Below the pieces are notes generated by a model that made no database searches, was not told the origin of the DNA, and worked only from the letters and a program-made list of their open reading frames with translations. A stretch of DNA of 64,000 nucleotides from an uncultured Acidobacteriaceae bacterium (GTDB taxonomy: Bacteria > Acidobacteriota > Terriglobia > Terriglobales > Acidobacteriaceae): contig CAINJJ010000017.1 of the NCBI GenBank assembly GCA_903849645.1, positions 1 through 64,000 of the forward strand, written 5' to 3'. Each line of letters starts with the position of its first letter. Position 1 is the first letter of the stretch. The position numbers and the translations under genes were made by a program. Positions 49,223 to 58,462 of the stretch are shown here, one piece after another.

Positions 49223-49780
49223 GTGTACGGAATGGTGAACCAGGCGCTGGAAGACATGCTCATCGAGCGGTTTGGCCGCCCCGCCTGGGAAAAAGTCAAA
49301 AGTGAAGCCGGCGTCCGGGTAGAGGTCTTCATCAGCAACAACGCTTATCCCGATCAGACGACCTATTCCCTGGTGGACGCGGCGAGCCGGACTCTGGGAA
49401 TGACCGCGGAAGAGATTCTGCGGGGATTCGGGCGCTACTGGATCCTCAAGACGGCGCGGGACGGCTACGGGGAACTGTTGAATATGGGGGGGGGAAACCT
49501 GCCCGAGTTCCTCCAGAACCTTCCCACATTCCACACCCGCATCTCCTTGATCTTTCCCCACTTGCAGCCTCCGCGGTTCATTTGCCAGCAGATAACGGAG
49601 ACCTCGTTGAGGCTCCACTACTACTCTGACCGGCCAGGGCTTGCGCCCTTTGTCGAGGGACTTCTGGAGGGACTTGGCTCCATGTTCAAGACGCCCGTGC
49701 GCGTGCTTCAGGAGGGCTTTACCGGTCAGGGCCTGGACCACGACCTGTTCCTGGTCGAGTGGGAGCGGGAACCCTCATGA
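49223..49780 (+). CDS. H-NOX (HNOB) heme nitric-oxide-binding sensor protein
   Basis: A 185-residue stand-alone H-NOX protein that binds heme through a proximal His. GTG 49223 gives the canonical start MYGMVNQALEDMLIERFG, with GGAGGAG upstream. The proximal ligand is H104 (NLPTFHTRI), and the heme-propionate motif YxSxR is Y133-S135-R137 (HYYSDRPG). The position that carries a distal Tyr in O2-binding H-NOX appears to be Pro142/Phe143, so NO rather than O2 sensing is likely. The stop overlaps the start of the kinase gene (ATGA), as in known H-NOX/kinase pairs. Confidence 0.95.
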   Translation: MYGMVNQALEDMLIERFGRPAWEKVKSEAGVRVEVFISNNAYPDQTTYSLVDAASRTLGMTAEEILRGFGRYWILKTARDGYGELLNMGGGNLPEFLQNLPTFHTRISLIFPHLQPPRFICQQITETSLRLHYYSDRPGLAPFVEGLLEGLGSMFKTPVRVLQEGFTGQGLDHDLFLVEWEREPS

Positions 49781-52700
49781 GCCAGCTTGTCCCCGCACTC
49801 AACCTTTCCACCGATGTCTTTGACGCCGTATTCCCTTTTCATCTGGCCTTCGACGCGAACCTGGTCATTCAGCACATCGGCAAGGTCATGCGCCGCATCT
49901 GTCCCGATGTGGAAACCGGCAGGGGCCTGCTCGATCTGTTCGAGTTAAGAACACCCATCCGGTTGGATAGCTTTGCGGCCATTGCGGACCAGCGGAACTC
50001 CCTTTTTGTCCTCAAGCACCGCAACTCCGATCTGCTGCTGCGCGGTCAAATGGTGTTTTCGCGCAAGCGAGACCTGCTGGTCTATCTGTGCTCTCCGTGG
50101 CTGTCCGATGCTGGGTCGATCCGCAGACTGGGCCTGAACGTGAGCGATTTCGCGCTCCACGACCCGGTTGTGGATATGCTGCACGTGTTGCAGTCGATGT
50201 CTCGGGCCCTGGAAGACCTCAACCGCCTGACGGCAGTGCTGGAACAGAAAAGCTCCCTCCTCGAAGCAGCCAACCTGCGGCTGGCGGAGCAGTATTCGGA
50301 ACTGGAGCAGGCGCAGGCCTTGACCCGGACCATTCTGCATACGGCCCCCGACGGCATCATCACCATGGATGAAAAGGGCGTGATCGAGCGGGCAAACCCA
50401 GCGGCCGAACGGCTCTTCGGCTATGCTGCCGGGGAACTGACCGGCAAGCTCGTCAGCAGCCTGATGCAAGCGGAAGATGCGCAAATGCACGACAGCTCGG
50501 TCCAGCGGTTCCTGGTGGAGCGTACTCCCCACGTGATCGGGATCGGACGGGAAGTCACCGGCAGGATGCGCGACGGCACATCCATTCCGCTTTATCTCTC
50601 GGTGGGCGAATCCTCCGCCGGCGGCCACACCCGGTTCACCGGGGTCCTGCACGACATCAGCGCGCGGCTGAGCAAAGAGCGTGCCCTGCGCATCAGCGAG
50701 AACCGCTATCGACTGGTGGTGGACAACGTCAAGGAAGTGATCTTCCAGATCGATGACCAGGCCCGCCTGACCTTTGTGAATCCGGCATGGACGCAGATCA
50801 CGGGATTCGCGGTGGAAGACTCGCTCGGCAACCCGCTCATCGACTACGTGCACCCGGACGACCGGCCCCTCTGCGAAATCAAGCTCGGCCCGCTGCTGCA
50901 GGGCCAGACGGCGACCTGCACCACAGAGATGCGGTTCCTTACCAGCGATGAGGGATTTCGCTGGATGGAAGCCTCCGCCCGCCAGATCGACGACCTGGAA
51001 GGAAACAGCTCCGGAGCCTCCGGCACCCTGATCGACATCACCACGAGCCGCCTGGCGGAACTGGCGCTGCAACAGGCCAAGGATACGGCGGAGGCGGCCA
51101 ACCGGGCCAAGAGCGACTTTGTGGCCACCATGAGCCACGAAATCCGCACACCCATGAACGCCATCATCGGCATGACGGGGCTCATGCTGGAGACCTCCCT
51201 GTCGCGGGAACAGCGCGAATACGCCGAGGCTGTGCGCTCCTCGGGCGAGAGCCTGCTCGGCATCATCAACGACATTCTGGACTTCTCCAAGATCGAGTCC
51301 TCCCGGCTGGACCTCGAAGAGACCTTTGTCGACCTCAGGACCTGCATCGAGGAGTCGCTCGACATGGTCACCGCCTCGGCCGCGGCCAAGAACCTGGAGA
51401 TCGGCTACGTCGTTGACAGCGAGGTCACAGGCAGCGTCGTGGCCGACGCCACACGCATCCGCCAGGTGCTGGTCAACCTGCTGGCAAACGCCGTCAAGTT
51501 CACCGCCCGCGGCGGAATCCTCGTTTCCCTCACCGTCGATCACCGCGAAGAGGGCTCCATTCAGCTCTGCTTCAGCGTCAAGGACTCGGGCATCGGCATT
51601 GCGCCCGACCGCATCGAGCGCCTCTTCCAGCCGTTTACCCAGGCCGACAGCTCGATCTCGCGCCAGTACGGCGGCACGGGGCTCGGCCTGGCGATCAGCA
51701 AGCAGTTGGCGGAGCTGATGGGGGGCACCATCTGGGTCGAGAGCGAGCCGGGCGCCGGTTCCACCTTCTATTTCACCATGAAGGCGCGCGACCAGGACCG
51801 CCGCAAAAAGCGCCGCGGGCCGGACTTTACCGGCAACGCCCTGCTGCTGGCCGAAGAGGGCAGCATCCTGCGCGAGACCTTCAAGAATCTGGCCGAAAGG
51901 CGCGGTGTGCGTGTACATTCGGTCGCCACGCCCGCCCTGGCCAGGGCTGCCATGCAGGAGATGGAGTTCGACGCCGTGGTCGTGGGCGAATCGCTGGCCT
52001 CGCGCGAGGTCCACACCCTGGGAGACGCGCTGCAACAGAGCCTCCGGCCCAGCCCGCCGGTCGTGCTGCTGGGCACCATGGGCCAGAGGAACCGGCAGAT
52101 CGAAGAGTCTCTCAAGCCCGCCGGCTGGCTGACCAAGCCGGTAAAGACAGCAAGTTTCGACTTCCTGTTTGCCGACCTCTTCCGCAGCCCCATTCCCGCG
52201 CGGCCCCTGCCCCCGCCCTTCCAACCGGATGCGCCCAATACGCCCCACCGGCACATTCGCATCCTGGTGGCAGAAGACAACCCCATCAACCAGAAGGTCG
52301 CCGTCAAGATGATTGCCAGCCTCGGCTATCGCGCCGACGTGGTCGGCAACGGGTTTGAAGTCCTGGACGCCCTGCGGCGGCAGCGTTACGATCTGGTCCT
52401 GATGGATGTCCAGATGCCTGAGATGGACGGGCTGGACGCCACTCGCCACGTTCGCAAGCTCTGGCCGGCTCCTGGCGGGCCCCAGATCATCGCCATGACC
52501 GCCAACGCCATGCACGGCGACCGGGAGATCTGCCTCCAGGCCGGCATGGATGAGTACATCGCCAAGCCCATCCGCATCTCCGACCTCAAGGATGCGATCG
52601 ACAGGTGGTGCCTCGCGCATCCCCCAAGCCCCGACGAAGACCTGAGCCAGTCGCTGGCATCGCTCGAAGCGAACCAGGTAGCCGGTGAGCAAAACCCTCA

Positions 52701-53685
52701 GGCCCAAATGCTGAGAGAGTTGGGTGGCGAAGAACTGGCGGCTGAGCTGATGGCGGAGTTTCAACTTCAGGTGGCCTCGGAGGTCACCGATATCCGCCAG
52801 GCCTCCACCAGCGGCGACCTCCCCGAGATCCTGCGCCTCACTCATCGCCTCAAGGGCGGCAGCACCACGGTGGGCGCCGGCGCGGTCACCTCCATCTGCT
52901 CGGAGATCGAAATCGCCGCGCAGGCAGGTGATCGTGCGAAGGTGGAAGCCTTGGTGGGCCAATTGGATGCGGAAGTGAAGCGGGTCACCGGATCGCTGGC
53001 CGGGAGCGAGCCCCAGCCGCGGCCCACCCGCATCCTGATTGCCGATGACCATCCCGTGGTCCGGTTCGGCGTGCGCCGCATGTTGCAGAACGACAGCAGG
53101 TGCATGGTGGTGGGTGAAGCATCCGACGGCAAGGAAGCGATCCGCGAGATGAAGGATCTCAATCCGGACATCCTTCTGCTGGACCTGAATATGCCGCAGT
53201 TGCCGGGGCTGGAGACGCTGCGCAAGCTGACCACCAGCCAGGTGCCCACCAGGACCATCCTGCTCACCTCGGCCATCAGTCAGCGGGAGGTGCTGGAAGC
53301 CCTGCAACTGGGCGCGCGGGGCATCATGATGAAGGATGCCATGGTGTCAGACCTGGCCACCTGCATCTCTACCGTGATGGAAGGCAACTACTGGATCGGC
53401 CGCAAGCCGGTGATCAACCTGGTCCAGGCGCTGAAGGAGCTGATGGACGAGGTGAACAAGCCCCCCGCAAGCACCTTCGGTCTCACCCCGCGAGAGTTGC
53501 AGATCGTGAGCCTCATCGCCCAGGGGCTGGCCAACAAGGACATCTCCCAGGACTGCGGCATCGCCGAAGAGACCGTCAAGCGCCATCTCAAGAACATCTT
53601 CGACAAGGTCGGCGTCTCCAGCCGCCTCGAACTCGCGCTCTTCGCCATCAACCACCATCTCACCGGGGAGGCGGAGGCCGGGTAG
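49777..53685 (+). CDS. HNOBA-domain soluble hybrid histidine kinase with three receiver-type domains, HPt and LuxR-type output
   Basis: A 1302-residue cytoplasmic protein without membrane segments. Order: HNOBA (heme-NO-binding-associated) domain at about 1-140; coiled coil about 145-185; PAS about 184-300; PAS about 309-430; HisKA with H454 (MSHEIRTPMN); HATPase to about 668 with DSGIGI and GGTGLGLAIS; a degenerate receiver about 685-805 lacking the phospho-Asp; a full receiver about 827-945 with D877 (LMDVQMPEMDG); HPt with H1023 (LTHRLKGGSTTVGA); a NarL-type receiver with D1136 (LLLDLNMPQ); and a LuxR-type HTH about 1236-1298 (LTPRELQIVSLIAQGLANKD). One chain thus holds sensor-partner, kinase, relay and DNA-binding output. 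It probably binds the H-NOX protein encoded upstream. Confidence 0.93.
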   Translation: MSQLVPALNLSTDVFDAVFPFHLAFDANLVIQHIGKVMRRICPDVETGRGLLDLFELRTPIRLDSFAAIADQRNSLFVLKHRNSDLLLRGQMVFSRKRDLLVYLCSPWLSDAGSIRRLGLNVSDFALHDPVVDMLHVLQSMSRALEDLNRLTAVLEQKSSLLEAANLRLAEQYSELEQAQALTRTILHTAPDGIITMDEKGVIERANPAAERLFGYAAGELTGKLVSSLMQAEDAQMHDSSVQRFLVERTPHVIGIGREVTGRMRDGTSIPLYLSVGESSAGGHTRFTGVLHDISARLSKERALRISENRYRLVVDNVKEVIFQIDDQARLTFVNPAWTQITGFAVEDSLGNPLIDYVHPDDRPLCEIKLGPLLQGQTATCTTEMRFLTSDEGFRWMEASARQIDDLEGNSSGASGTLIDITTSRLAELALQQAKDTAEAANRAKSDFVATMSHEIRTPMNAIIGMTGLMLETSLSREQREYAEAVRSSGESLLGIINDILDFSKIESSRLDLEETFVDLRTCIEESLDMVTASAAAKNLEIGYVVDSEVTGSVVADATRIRQVLVNLLANAVKFTARGGILVSLTVDHREEGSIQLCFSVKDSGIGIAPDRIERLFQPFTQADSSISRQYGGTGLGLAISKQLAELMGGTIWVESEPGAGSTFYFTMKARDQDRRKKRRGPDFTGNALLLAEEGSILRETFKNLAERRGVRVHSVATPALARAAMQEMEFDAVVVGESLASREVHTLGDALQQSLRPSPPVVLLGTMGQRNRQIEESLKPAGWLTKPVKTASFDFLFADLFRSPIPARPLPPPFQPDAPNTPHRHIRILVAEDNPINQKVAVKMIASLGYRADVVGNGFEVLDALRRQRYDLVLMDVQMPEMDGLDATRHVRKLWPAPGGPQIIAMTANAMHGDREICLQAGMDEYIAKPIRISDLKDAIDRWCLAHPPSPDEDLSQSLASLEANQVAGEQNPQAQMLRELGGEELAAELMAEFQLQVASEVTDIRQASTSGDLPEILRLTHRLKGGSTTVGAGAVTSICSEIEIAAQAGDRAKVEALVGQLDAEVKRVTGSLAGSEPQPRPTRILIADDHPVVRFGVRRMLQNDSRCMVVGEASDGKEAIREMKDLNPDILLLDLNMPQLPGLETLRKLTTSQVPTRTILLTSAISQREVLEALQLGARGIMMKDAMVSDLATCISTVMEGNYWIGRKPVINLVQALKELMDEVNKPPASTFGLTPRELQIVSLIAQGLANKDISQDCGIAEETVKRHLKNIFDKVGVSSRLELALFAINHHLTGEAEAG

Positions 53686-53772
53686 GAAGCTGGTCCCCGC
53701 CCGCCGCTCTCCAGTCTCCCACGGGCCCCGCATCGCGCAACAGTGCGCCCGGCCATCTGCTGTAATGGCTCC

Positions 53773-55998
53773 ATGCCGTCTCCGCTCCAACCCGGCCCAG
53801 GCCTGCGCACCCGCACTCTCGCCCTCGCCCGCCAGATGGACTGGTCCCGCGGCCTCCGCGCCGCCGTGGCGCTCTGCGCGCCTCTTGTCCTCGGCGACCT
53901 GGCCCACATTCCCAACCTCGGCTGGGCCTCTCTCGGCGGTTTTGAAGCCATCCTCGCCGACTCCGGCGGCCCCTACCGCTCCCGCCTGGGCTCACTCGCC
54001 ACGCTTTCCTTCGGTGGCGCGGCCGGTCTCTTCCTTGGCTCCCTCGCCGGCGGCAGCCTCCACTGGGCGCTCCCCGTCACCATCTTCTGGTGCTTCGCCT
54101 GGAGCTACCTGACCGTCCTCGGCCAGCCCTTCAGCTCCGCTGGAATCCTTGTCCAGGTCCTCTATATCTGCGGCATCGGCGCTCCCGCCCCGAACCCCCA
54201 TCAAGCTCTCGGCCCGGCCCTGCTTCTCCTCGCCGGCGGCGCATGGGCCGCCCTGCTCTCCCTCCTTCTCTGGCCCCTCGACCCCTACCGCCCCGCCCGC
54301 GGCGCTGTCAGCGCCTGCTTCCAGGAGCTCGCCTCCTTCCTCGGCTCCGTCGCCGAACTGGCCGGACGTGAAAAGCAGGGCACGGCCCTCTGGCACCGCC
54401 TGGCAAAGCACCACCAGTACCGGGTTCGCCAGGCGGTCGAACACGGCTGGCAGGCCGTCGCCGCCATTCGCGCCGAGCACCAGGCCGAAACCACCCAGGG
54501 CCACCACCTCGTCGTCCTGCTTGAAAACGCCGACCTGCTCATCGCCCGCACCGTGGCCATGGCCGAGCATCTTGAAGCCCAATCCACAGCCGAAACCGGC
54601 TCCCGCTGCTTTGACCGCGGACTCGCCGCTCTCGCCGACCTCCGCTCCGTCGAGCTCTGGGTGGCCTCTCTGCTGATCCGCCGCCGCGGCCTCACCGCGG
54701 CCCATGCCCTCGCGCGGCGCTCGGAGATGGAGCGCCTGCCGCGGTACGTCGCCGCCTGCCTTGACCCGGCCGACGCCACCGGCCGCTTCCTCCTCGCCCA
54801 GATCACCGAGGCCGCCTCCCTGCTGGAGACCGCCATCGAGAGCGCCGCCCTGCTCCGCCTCGGCCGGGGCATCGCCGCGCCCCCCGCCGCCTCCGCCGGC
54901 CACTTTGGCTACGTCTACGAGCGCCTCGGCCAGCTTCGCCAGGGCCTCGGTCCCGCACGCATCCTCGACCTGCTGGCCGCCAACTTCACCCGCAAGTCCC
55001 TCGCCCTCCGCCACGCCGCCAGGGTTGCCCTGGTCTGCGGCCTGGATGTTGCGCTCATCCTGCTCTTCCACATCGACCACGGCTACTGGCTGCTGATGAC
55101 CTCGCTGATCGTCCTCCAGCCTCACGTCTCCGGCACCCTCCGCCGGGGGCTGGAACGCATCGGCGGCACCGTCGCCGGCGGCATCCTGGCAGCCCTGCTG
55201 GCCGTCGCCCTCCACTCCCAGCTGGCCACCGCCGCGGTGCTCTTTCCCCTTGCCCTGCTCGCCCTGGCCATTCTTCCCGTCAGCTACGCGGCCTTCGCCT
55301 TCTTCCTCACCCCGGCCTTCGTCCTCGCCTGGCTGCCCTACTCCGGCGACTGGCAACTGGCCCTGGTGCGCACCGCCAACACGGTCGCCGGCGCGGCCAT
55401 CTCCGTCGCCGCCATGCTGTTTCTCTTCCCCGCCTGGGAGCGGGAACGCGCCCCGGCAGTGCTCCGCGCCAGCATCGCCGCCGACCGCCTTTATCTCGCC
55501 CGCCTTGCCGAGTCCTGGAGCGCCCGCCAGCGGGCCACGCGCCTTCTGGCCCAGGCCCGCCGCGCCACCGGCCTGGCCCACAACGACACCGAGGAATCTC
55601 TGGAGCGCCTGCTGGCCGAGAGCTGGCCGCGCCGCCAACCCTTCGCCCAGTTCGTAGCCGCCTTTGTCACCTATCTGCGCCGCTTTGCCCAGTCCGTCAC
55701 CACCCTGGCCGCCATCGAGGGAGAGGCCGAGTGGAAGCAGTCCCTGCGTGTCCAGGCCCGCCTGCAACTGCTCGACCAGCGCATGGGCTGGCTTGAAACG
55801 GAGACCGCCGGAGGCGCCTCGCCCGTTCCCTGGCCTCAACCCGGCGCCCTGGCCCTGCAGCCGTCCATCGATCCCCAGGACCATCCCGGCGAGCGCCAGC
55901 TCGAACGCCTCGAACGCCAGACCGAGATCCTCTACCGCCAGCTTCATTCCCTGCGGGAGCATGGCTGGCTGCCCGGCGCCCCCGGCCACCCGGCCTGA
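53773..55998 (+). CDS. FUSC-family (aromatic-acid-exporter-like) membrane protein
   Basis: A 741-residue protein with two membrane blocks, each of about five to six helices (about 25-175 and 400-560). They are separated by a soluble helical region, and a second soluble helical domain lies at the C-terminus. This duplicated layout is that of FUSC/YccS/AaeB-type transporters. Typical text is HIPNLGWASLGGFEAILADS in the first block, and LMTSLIVLQPHVSGTLRRGL with ERIGGTVAGG in the second. The substrate is perhaps an organic or aromatic acid. ATG 53773. Codon use turns strongly to C-ending codons here compared with the kinase gene. Confidence 0.86.
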   Translation: MPSPLQPGPGLRTRTLALARQMDWSRGLRAAVALCAPLVLGDLAHIPNLGWASLGGFEAILADSGGPYRSRLGSLATLSFGGAAGLFLGSLAGGSLHWALPVTIFWCFAWSYLTVLGQPFSSAGILVQVLYICGIGAPAPNPHQALGPALLLLAGGAWAALLSLLLWPLDPYRPARGAVSACFQELASFLGSVAELAGREKQGTALWHRLAKHHQYRVRQAVEHGWQAVAAIRAEHQAETTQGHHLVVLLENADLLIARTVAMAEHLEAQSTAETGSRCFDRGLAALADLRSVELWVASLLIRRRGLTAAHALARRSEMERLPRYVAACLDPADATGRFLLAQITEAASLLETAIESAALLRLGRGIAAPPAASAGHFGYVYERLGQLRQGLGPARILDLLAANFTRKSLALRHAARVALVCGLDVALILLFHIDHGYWLLMTSLIVLQPHVSGTLRRGLERIGGTVAGGILAALLAVALHSQLATAAVLFPLALLALAILPVSYAAFAFFLTPAFVLAWLPYSGDWQLALVRTANTVAGAAISVAAMLFLFPAWERERAPAVLRASIAADRLYLARLAESWSARQRATRLLAQARRATGLAHNDTEESLERLLAESWPRRQPFAQFVAAFVTYLRRFAQSVTTLAAIEGEAEWKQSLRVQARLQLLDQRMGWLETETAGGASPVPWPQPGALALQPSIDPQDHPGERQLERLERQTEILYRQLHSLREHGWLPGAPGHPA

Positions 55999-56177
55999 TT
56001 CAGCACTCAGATTTCTCGAAATTCGTGCATTCCGCAAAGAAGTTAAGCCAAATGACGGTTAAAATCGTCTGAATAGCAGGCAGAGTTGCTCCTACCGGCT
56101 GCCTGCGCTGCCCCTGCGGCTCGTGGTGTGCTGTTTTTCACCCACCAGTCAGGCCCAGGAGGCACGGAATCCCCAGG

Positions 56178-58334
56178 ATGATGACGAAAAAAATCAGTGC
56201 ATTGCCTCTCTGGCTCGCCTTTGCCGCCGTTCCTGCCTTGCTCACGCCGGCCATGCGACTGGGCGCTCAAGCAGCTCCCGCGCCGGCCAAGGCGCCGGCC
56301 GCCAGCCCCATCCTGCTCGCCCCCGCCAAGCCTGCCCCGGTGGTGACCTCCCCTCCCCCCGACCGCGCCCAGGCCTACTACCATCTGGCCCTGGCATCGG
56401 ACTACGAGGAGCAGGCCGTGACCCAGGGCCGCCCCGAGCTGGTCACCCGCGCCATCGAGGAGTACAAGCTCGCCCTCAATGCCGACCCCGCCTCGCCCCA
56501 ACTGCACAACGCCCTGGCCGACCTCTACTTCCGCACCGGCCACTCCCACGAGGCCGAGGTCACCACCCGCGAGTTGCTCAAGAGCACCCCCGATGACGCC
56601 GACGCCCACAAGCTCCTGGGCCGCATCTACCTGCGCGCTCTGGGCGACGGGCGCAACGGCGTCTCCTCCGCTTCTCCCTCCGGCAACGTTCTCGACCAGG
56701 CCATCGCCGAGTACGAAAAGATCGTCTCCCTCGAACCCAAAAACGTCGAGAACCGCATGGTCCTCGGCCAGCTTTACACCGTCAAGCACGAGCCCAAGAA
56801 GGCCGAGGAACAGTTCAAGACCGCGCAGGCCATCGATCCCGATGCCGAGGAAGTGGTGCTCAACCTGGCCCGCCTCTACGGCGAGAGCGGCGATGTGGAA
56901 CACGCCGCCAAGGTCATTGAAGACGTGCCCGTGGCCGACCGCAGCGCCCGCATGGAAGCCGCGCTCGGCGCAATCCTGGACCAGTTGAAGAGGCCCAAGG
57001 AGGCCATCGCCGCCTACCAGCGGGCTGCCGACATGGAACCGGGCGATGTGCGGACCCTCGCCGCCCTGGCCCAGGCCCTGCTCAACGACAACCAGCTCGA
57101 CGAGGCCCTCAAGCAGTATCAGCAGCTCTCTGAAGCCGACCCCGAAGACGCCGGAGCCCTCATCCACGTGGGCGAGATCCAGCGCCGCCAGGGCAAGTTT
57201 GAAGACGCTCTGGCAACCATGCAGAAGGCCCGCAAAAAGGACCCCGAATCTCTCGAAGCCGGCTACAACGAGGGGCTTCTGCTCGACGTGCTGGGCCGCT
57301 ACGACGAGGCCGCCCAGGTCTACGAGAAGATGGTGGACCTCACCTCCCACGCCAACGGGGCCTATACCACCGAGGAAAAGAACAACCGCGCCATCTTCCT
57401 CGAGCGCCTCGGTGCTGTTTATCACGAACAGAACAAGATCGACCAGGCCATCGCCACCTATCAGAAAATGATCGACCTGGGCGGCGAAACAGCCCTCCGC
57501 GGCTACCAGGGCCAGGTGGATACCTGGCGCGACGCCAAGCAGTTTGAAAAGGCGGTCGACGTCTCCCGCAAGGCCGTCGATGCCAACCCCAAGGATCGCG
57601 AGCTCAAGCTCATGCTGGCCGGCGAGCTGGCCGACCTGGGCAAGACCGATGAAGGCCTCACCCTGGCCAAAGGGCTCATTTCCAACAGCGACGGAGACCG
57701 CACCGTCTGGCTGGCCCTTGGTCAAATGTACGTCCGCGCCCGCCGCTGGAAGGAAGCCGAAGACGCCTTTACCAAGGCAGGCGCCCTCACCACCAAACAG
57801 GAAGACCGCCTCTATCTCCTCTTCCTGCGCGGGGAGCTGGCCGAACGCCAGAAGCACTTTGAGCCCGCCGAGCAGTTCTTCCGCCAGGCCCTGGAGTTGA
57901 ACCCCGCCAGCGCCATGACCCTCAACTACCTCGGCTACATGCTCGCCGACAAAGGTTCGCGCCTGCCGGAGGCTCTCAAACTCATCCGCAAGGCCGTCGA
58001 TCTGGAGCCCATGAACGGAGCCTTCCTCGATTCGCTGGGATGGGTCTACTTCAAGATGGGCGAGTACGAGCTGGCAGAGGAAAACCTCCGCAAGGCCGTC
58101 GAACGCGATCAGACCGACCCCACGGTGCACGATCACCTCGGCGATCTCTACGAGAAGACAGGCCGCTTCCGCCTCGCGGCAGCCCAGTGGGAGCGGTCGC
58201 TCGACGAGTACGCCAAGTCAGCCGCCGCCGATGTGGAGCCCGCGGAGGTTGCCAAGGTCCAGCGCAAGCTCGACAACGCCCGCGTCAAACTGGCCAAACA
58301 GGAGAGCGCCACTGGCCAGCCCAAGCCCGAATAG
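56178..58334 (+). CDS. Exported tetratricopeptide-repeat protein
   Basis: A 718-residue protein: signal peptide (to LGAQAAP), an Ala/Pro linker, then at least a dozen TPR-like helical pairs from about residue 70 to 690. Examples are AIEEYKLALNADPASPQLHN, AIAEYEKIVSLEPKNVENRM, AEQFFRQALELNPASAMTLN and YLGYMLADKGSRLPEALKLI. It is a scaffold for protein-protein contacts in the periplasm, with specific partner unknown. The tail is Lys/Gln-rich (ARVKLAKQESATGQPKPE). The start is MM at 56178 following CCCAGG; the 179-base gap upstream likely holds its promoter (TTAAAAT near 56059). Confidence 0.93.
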   Translation: MMTKKISALPLWLAFAAVPALLTPAMRLGAQAAPAPAKAPAASPILLAPAKPAPVVTSPPPDRAQAYYHLALASDYEEQAVTQGRPELVTRAIEEYKLALNADPASPQLHNALADLYFRTGHSHEAEVTTRELLKSTPDDADAHKLLGRIYLRALGDGRNGVSSASPSGNVLDQAIAEYEKIVSLEPKNVENRMVLGQLYTVKHEPKKAEEQFKTAQAIDPDAEEVVLNLARLYGESGDVEHAAKVIEDVPVADRSARMEAALGAILDQLKRPKEAIAAYQRAADMEPGDVRTLAALAQALLNDNQLDEALKQYQQLSEADPEDAGALIHVGEIQRRQGKFEDALATMQKARKKDPESLEAGYNEGLLLDVLGRYDEAAQVYEKMVDLTSHANGAYTTEEKNNRAIFLERLGAVYHEQNKIDQAIATYQKMIDLGGETALRGYQGQVDTWRDAKQFEKAVDVSRKAVDANPKDRELKLMLAGELADLGKTDEGLTLAKGLISNSDGDRTVWLALGQMYVRARRWKEAEDAFTKAGALTTKQEDRLYLLFLRGELAERQKHFEPAEQFFRQALELNPASAMTLNYLGYMLADKGSRLPEALKLIRKAVDLEPMNGAFLDSLGWVYFKMGEYELAEENLRKAVERDQTDPTVHDHLGDLYEKTGRFRLAAAQWERSLDEYAKSAAADVEPAEVAKVQRKLDNARVKLAKQESATGQPKPE

Positions 58335-58397
58335 GGCAACATACGGCCCCTCGAGAAGCACGCATTCCGGGCACCCACTCAATACTCAAATGCAAAA

Positions 58398-58437
58398 CGG
58401 CGGCCTCTCCCAACCGGGAAAGGCCGCCGCAGTTTTC
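58398..58437 (+). terminator. Terminator after the TPR-protein gene
   Basis: CGGCGGCCT (58398-58406) pairs with AGGCCGCCG (58421-58429) around CTCCCAACCGGGAA, followed by CAGTTTTCT. It also lies just beyond the convergent sugar-binding gene. Confidence 0.75.
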
Positions 58438-58462
58438 TGTGTGACTTTCGCCGCCCTATGCT

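Noticed and set aside
49945..53307. A 1120-codon open frame on the minus strand opposite the hybrid kinase gene
   Set aside because: It is a shadow of high-GC codon bias; its translation shows no domain, while the plus frame has full kinase, receiver, HPt and HTH motifs.
56043..58136. A 697-codon minus-strand frame opposite the TPR gene
   Set aside because: Its repeats mirror the TPR codons of the plus strand; it has no independent support.
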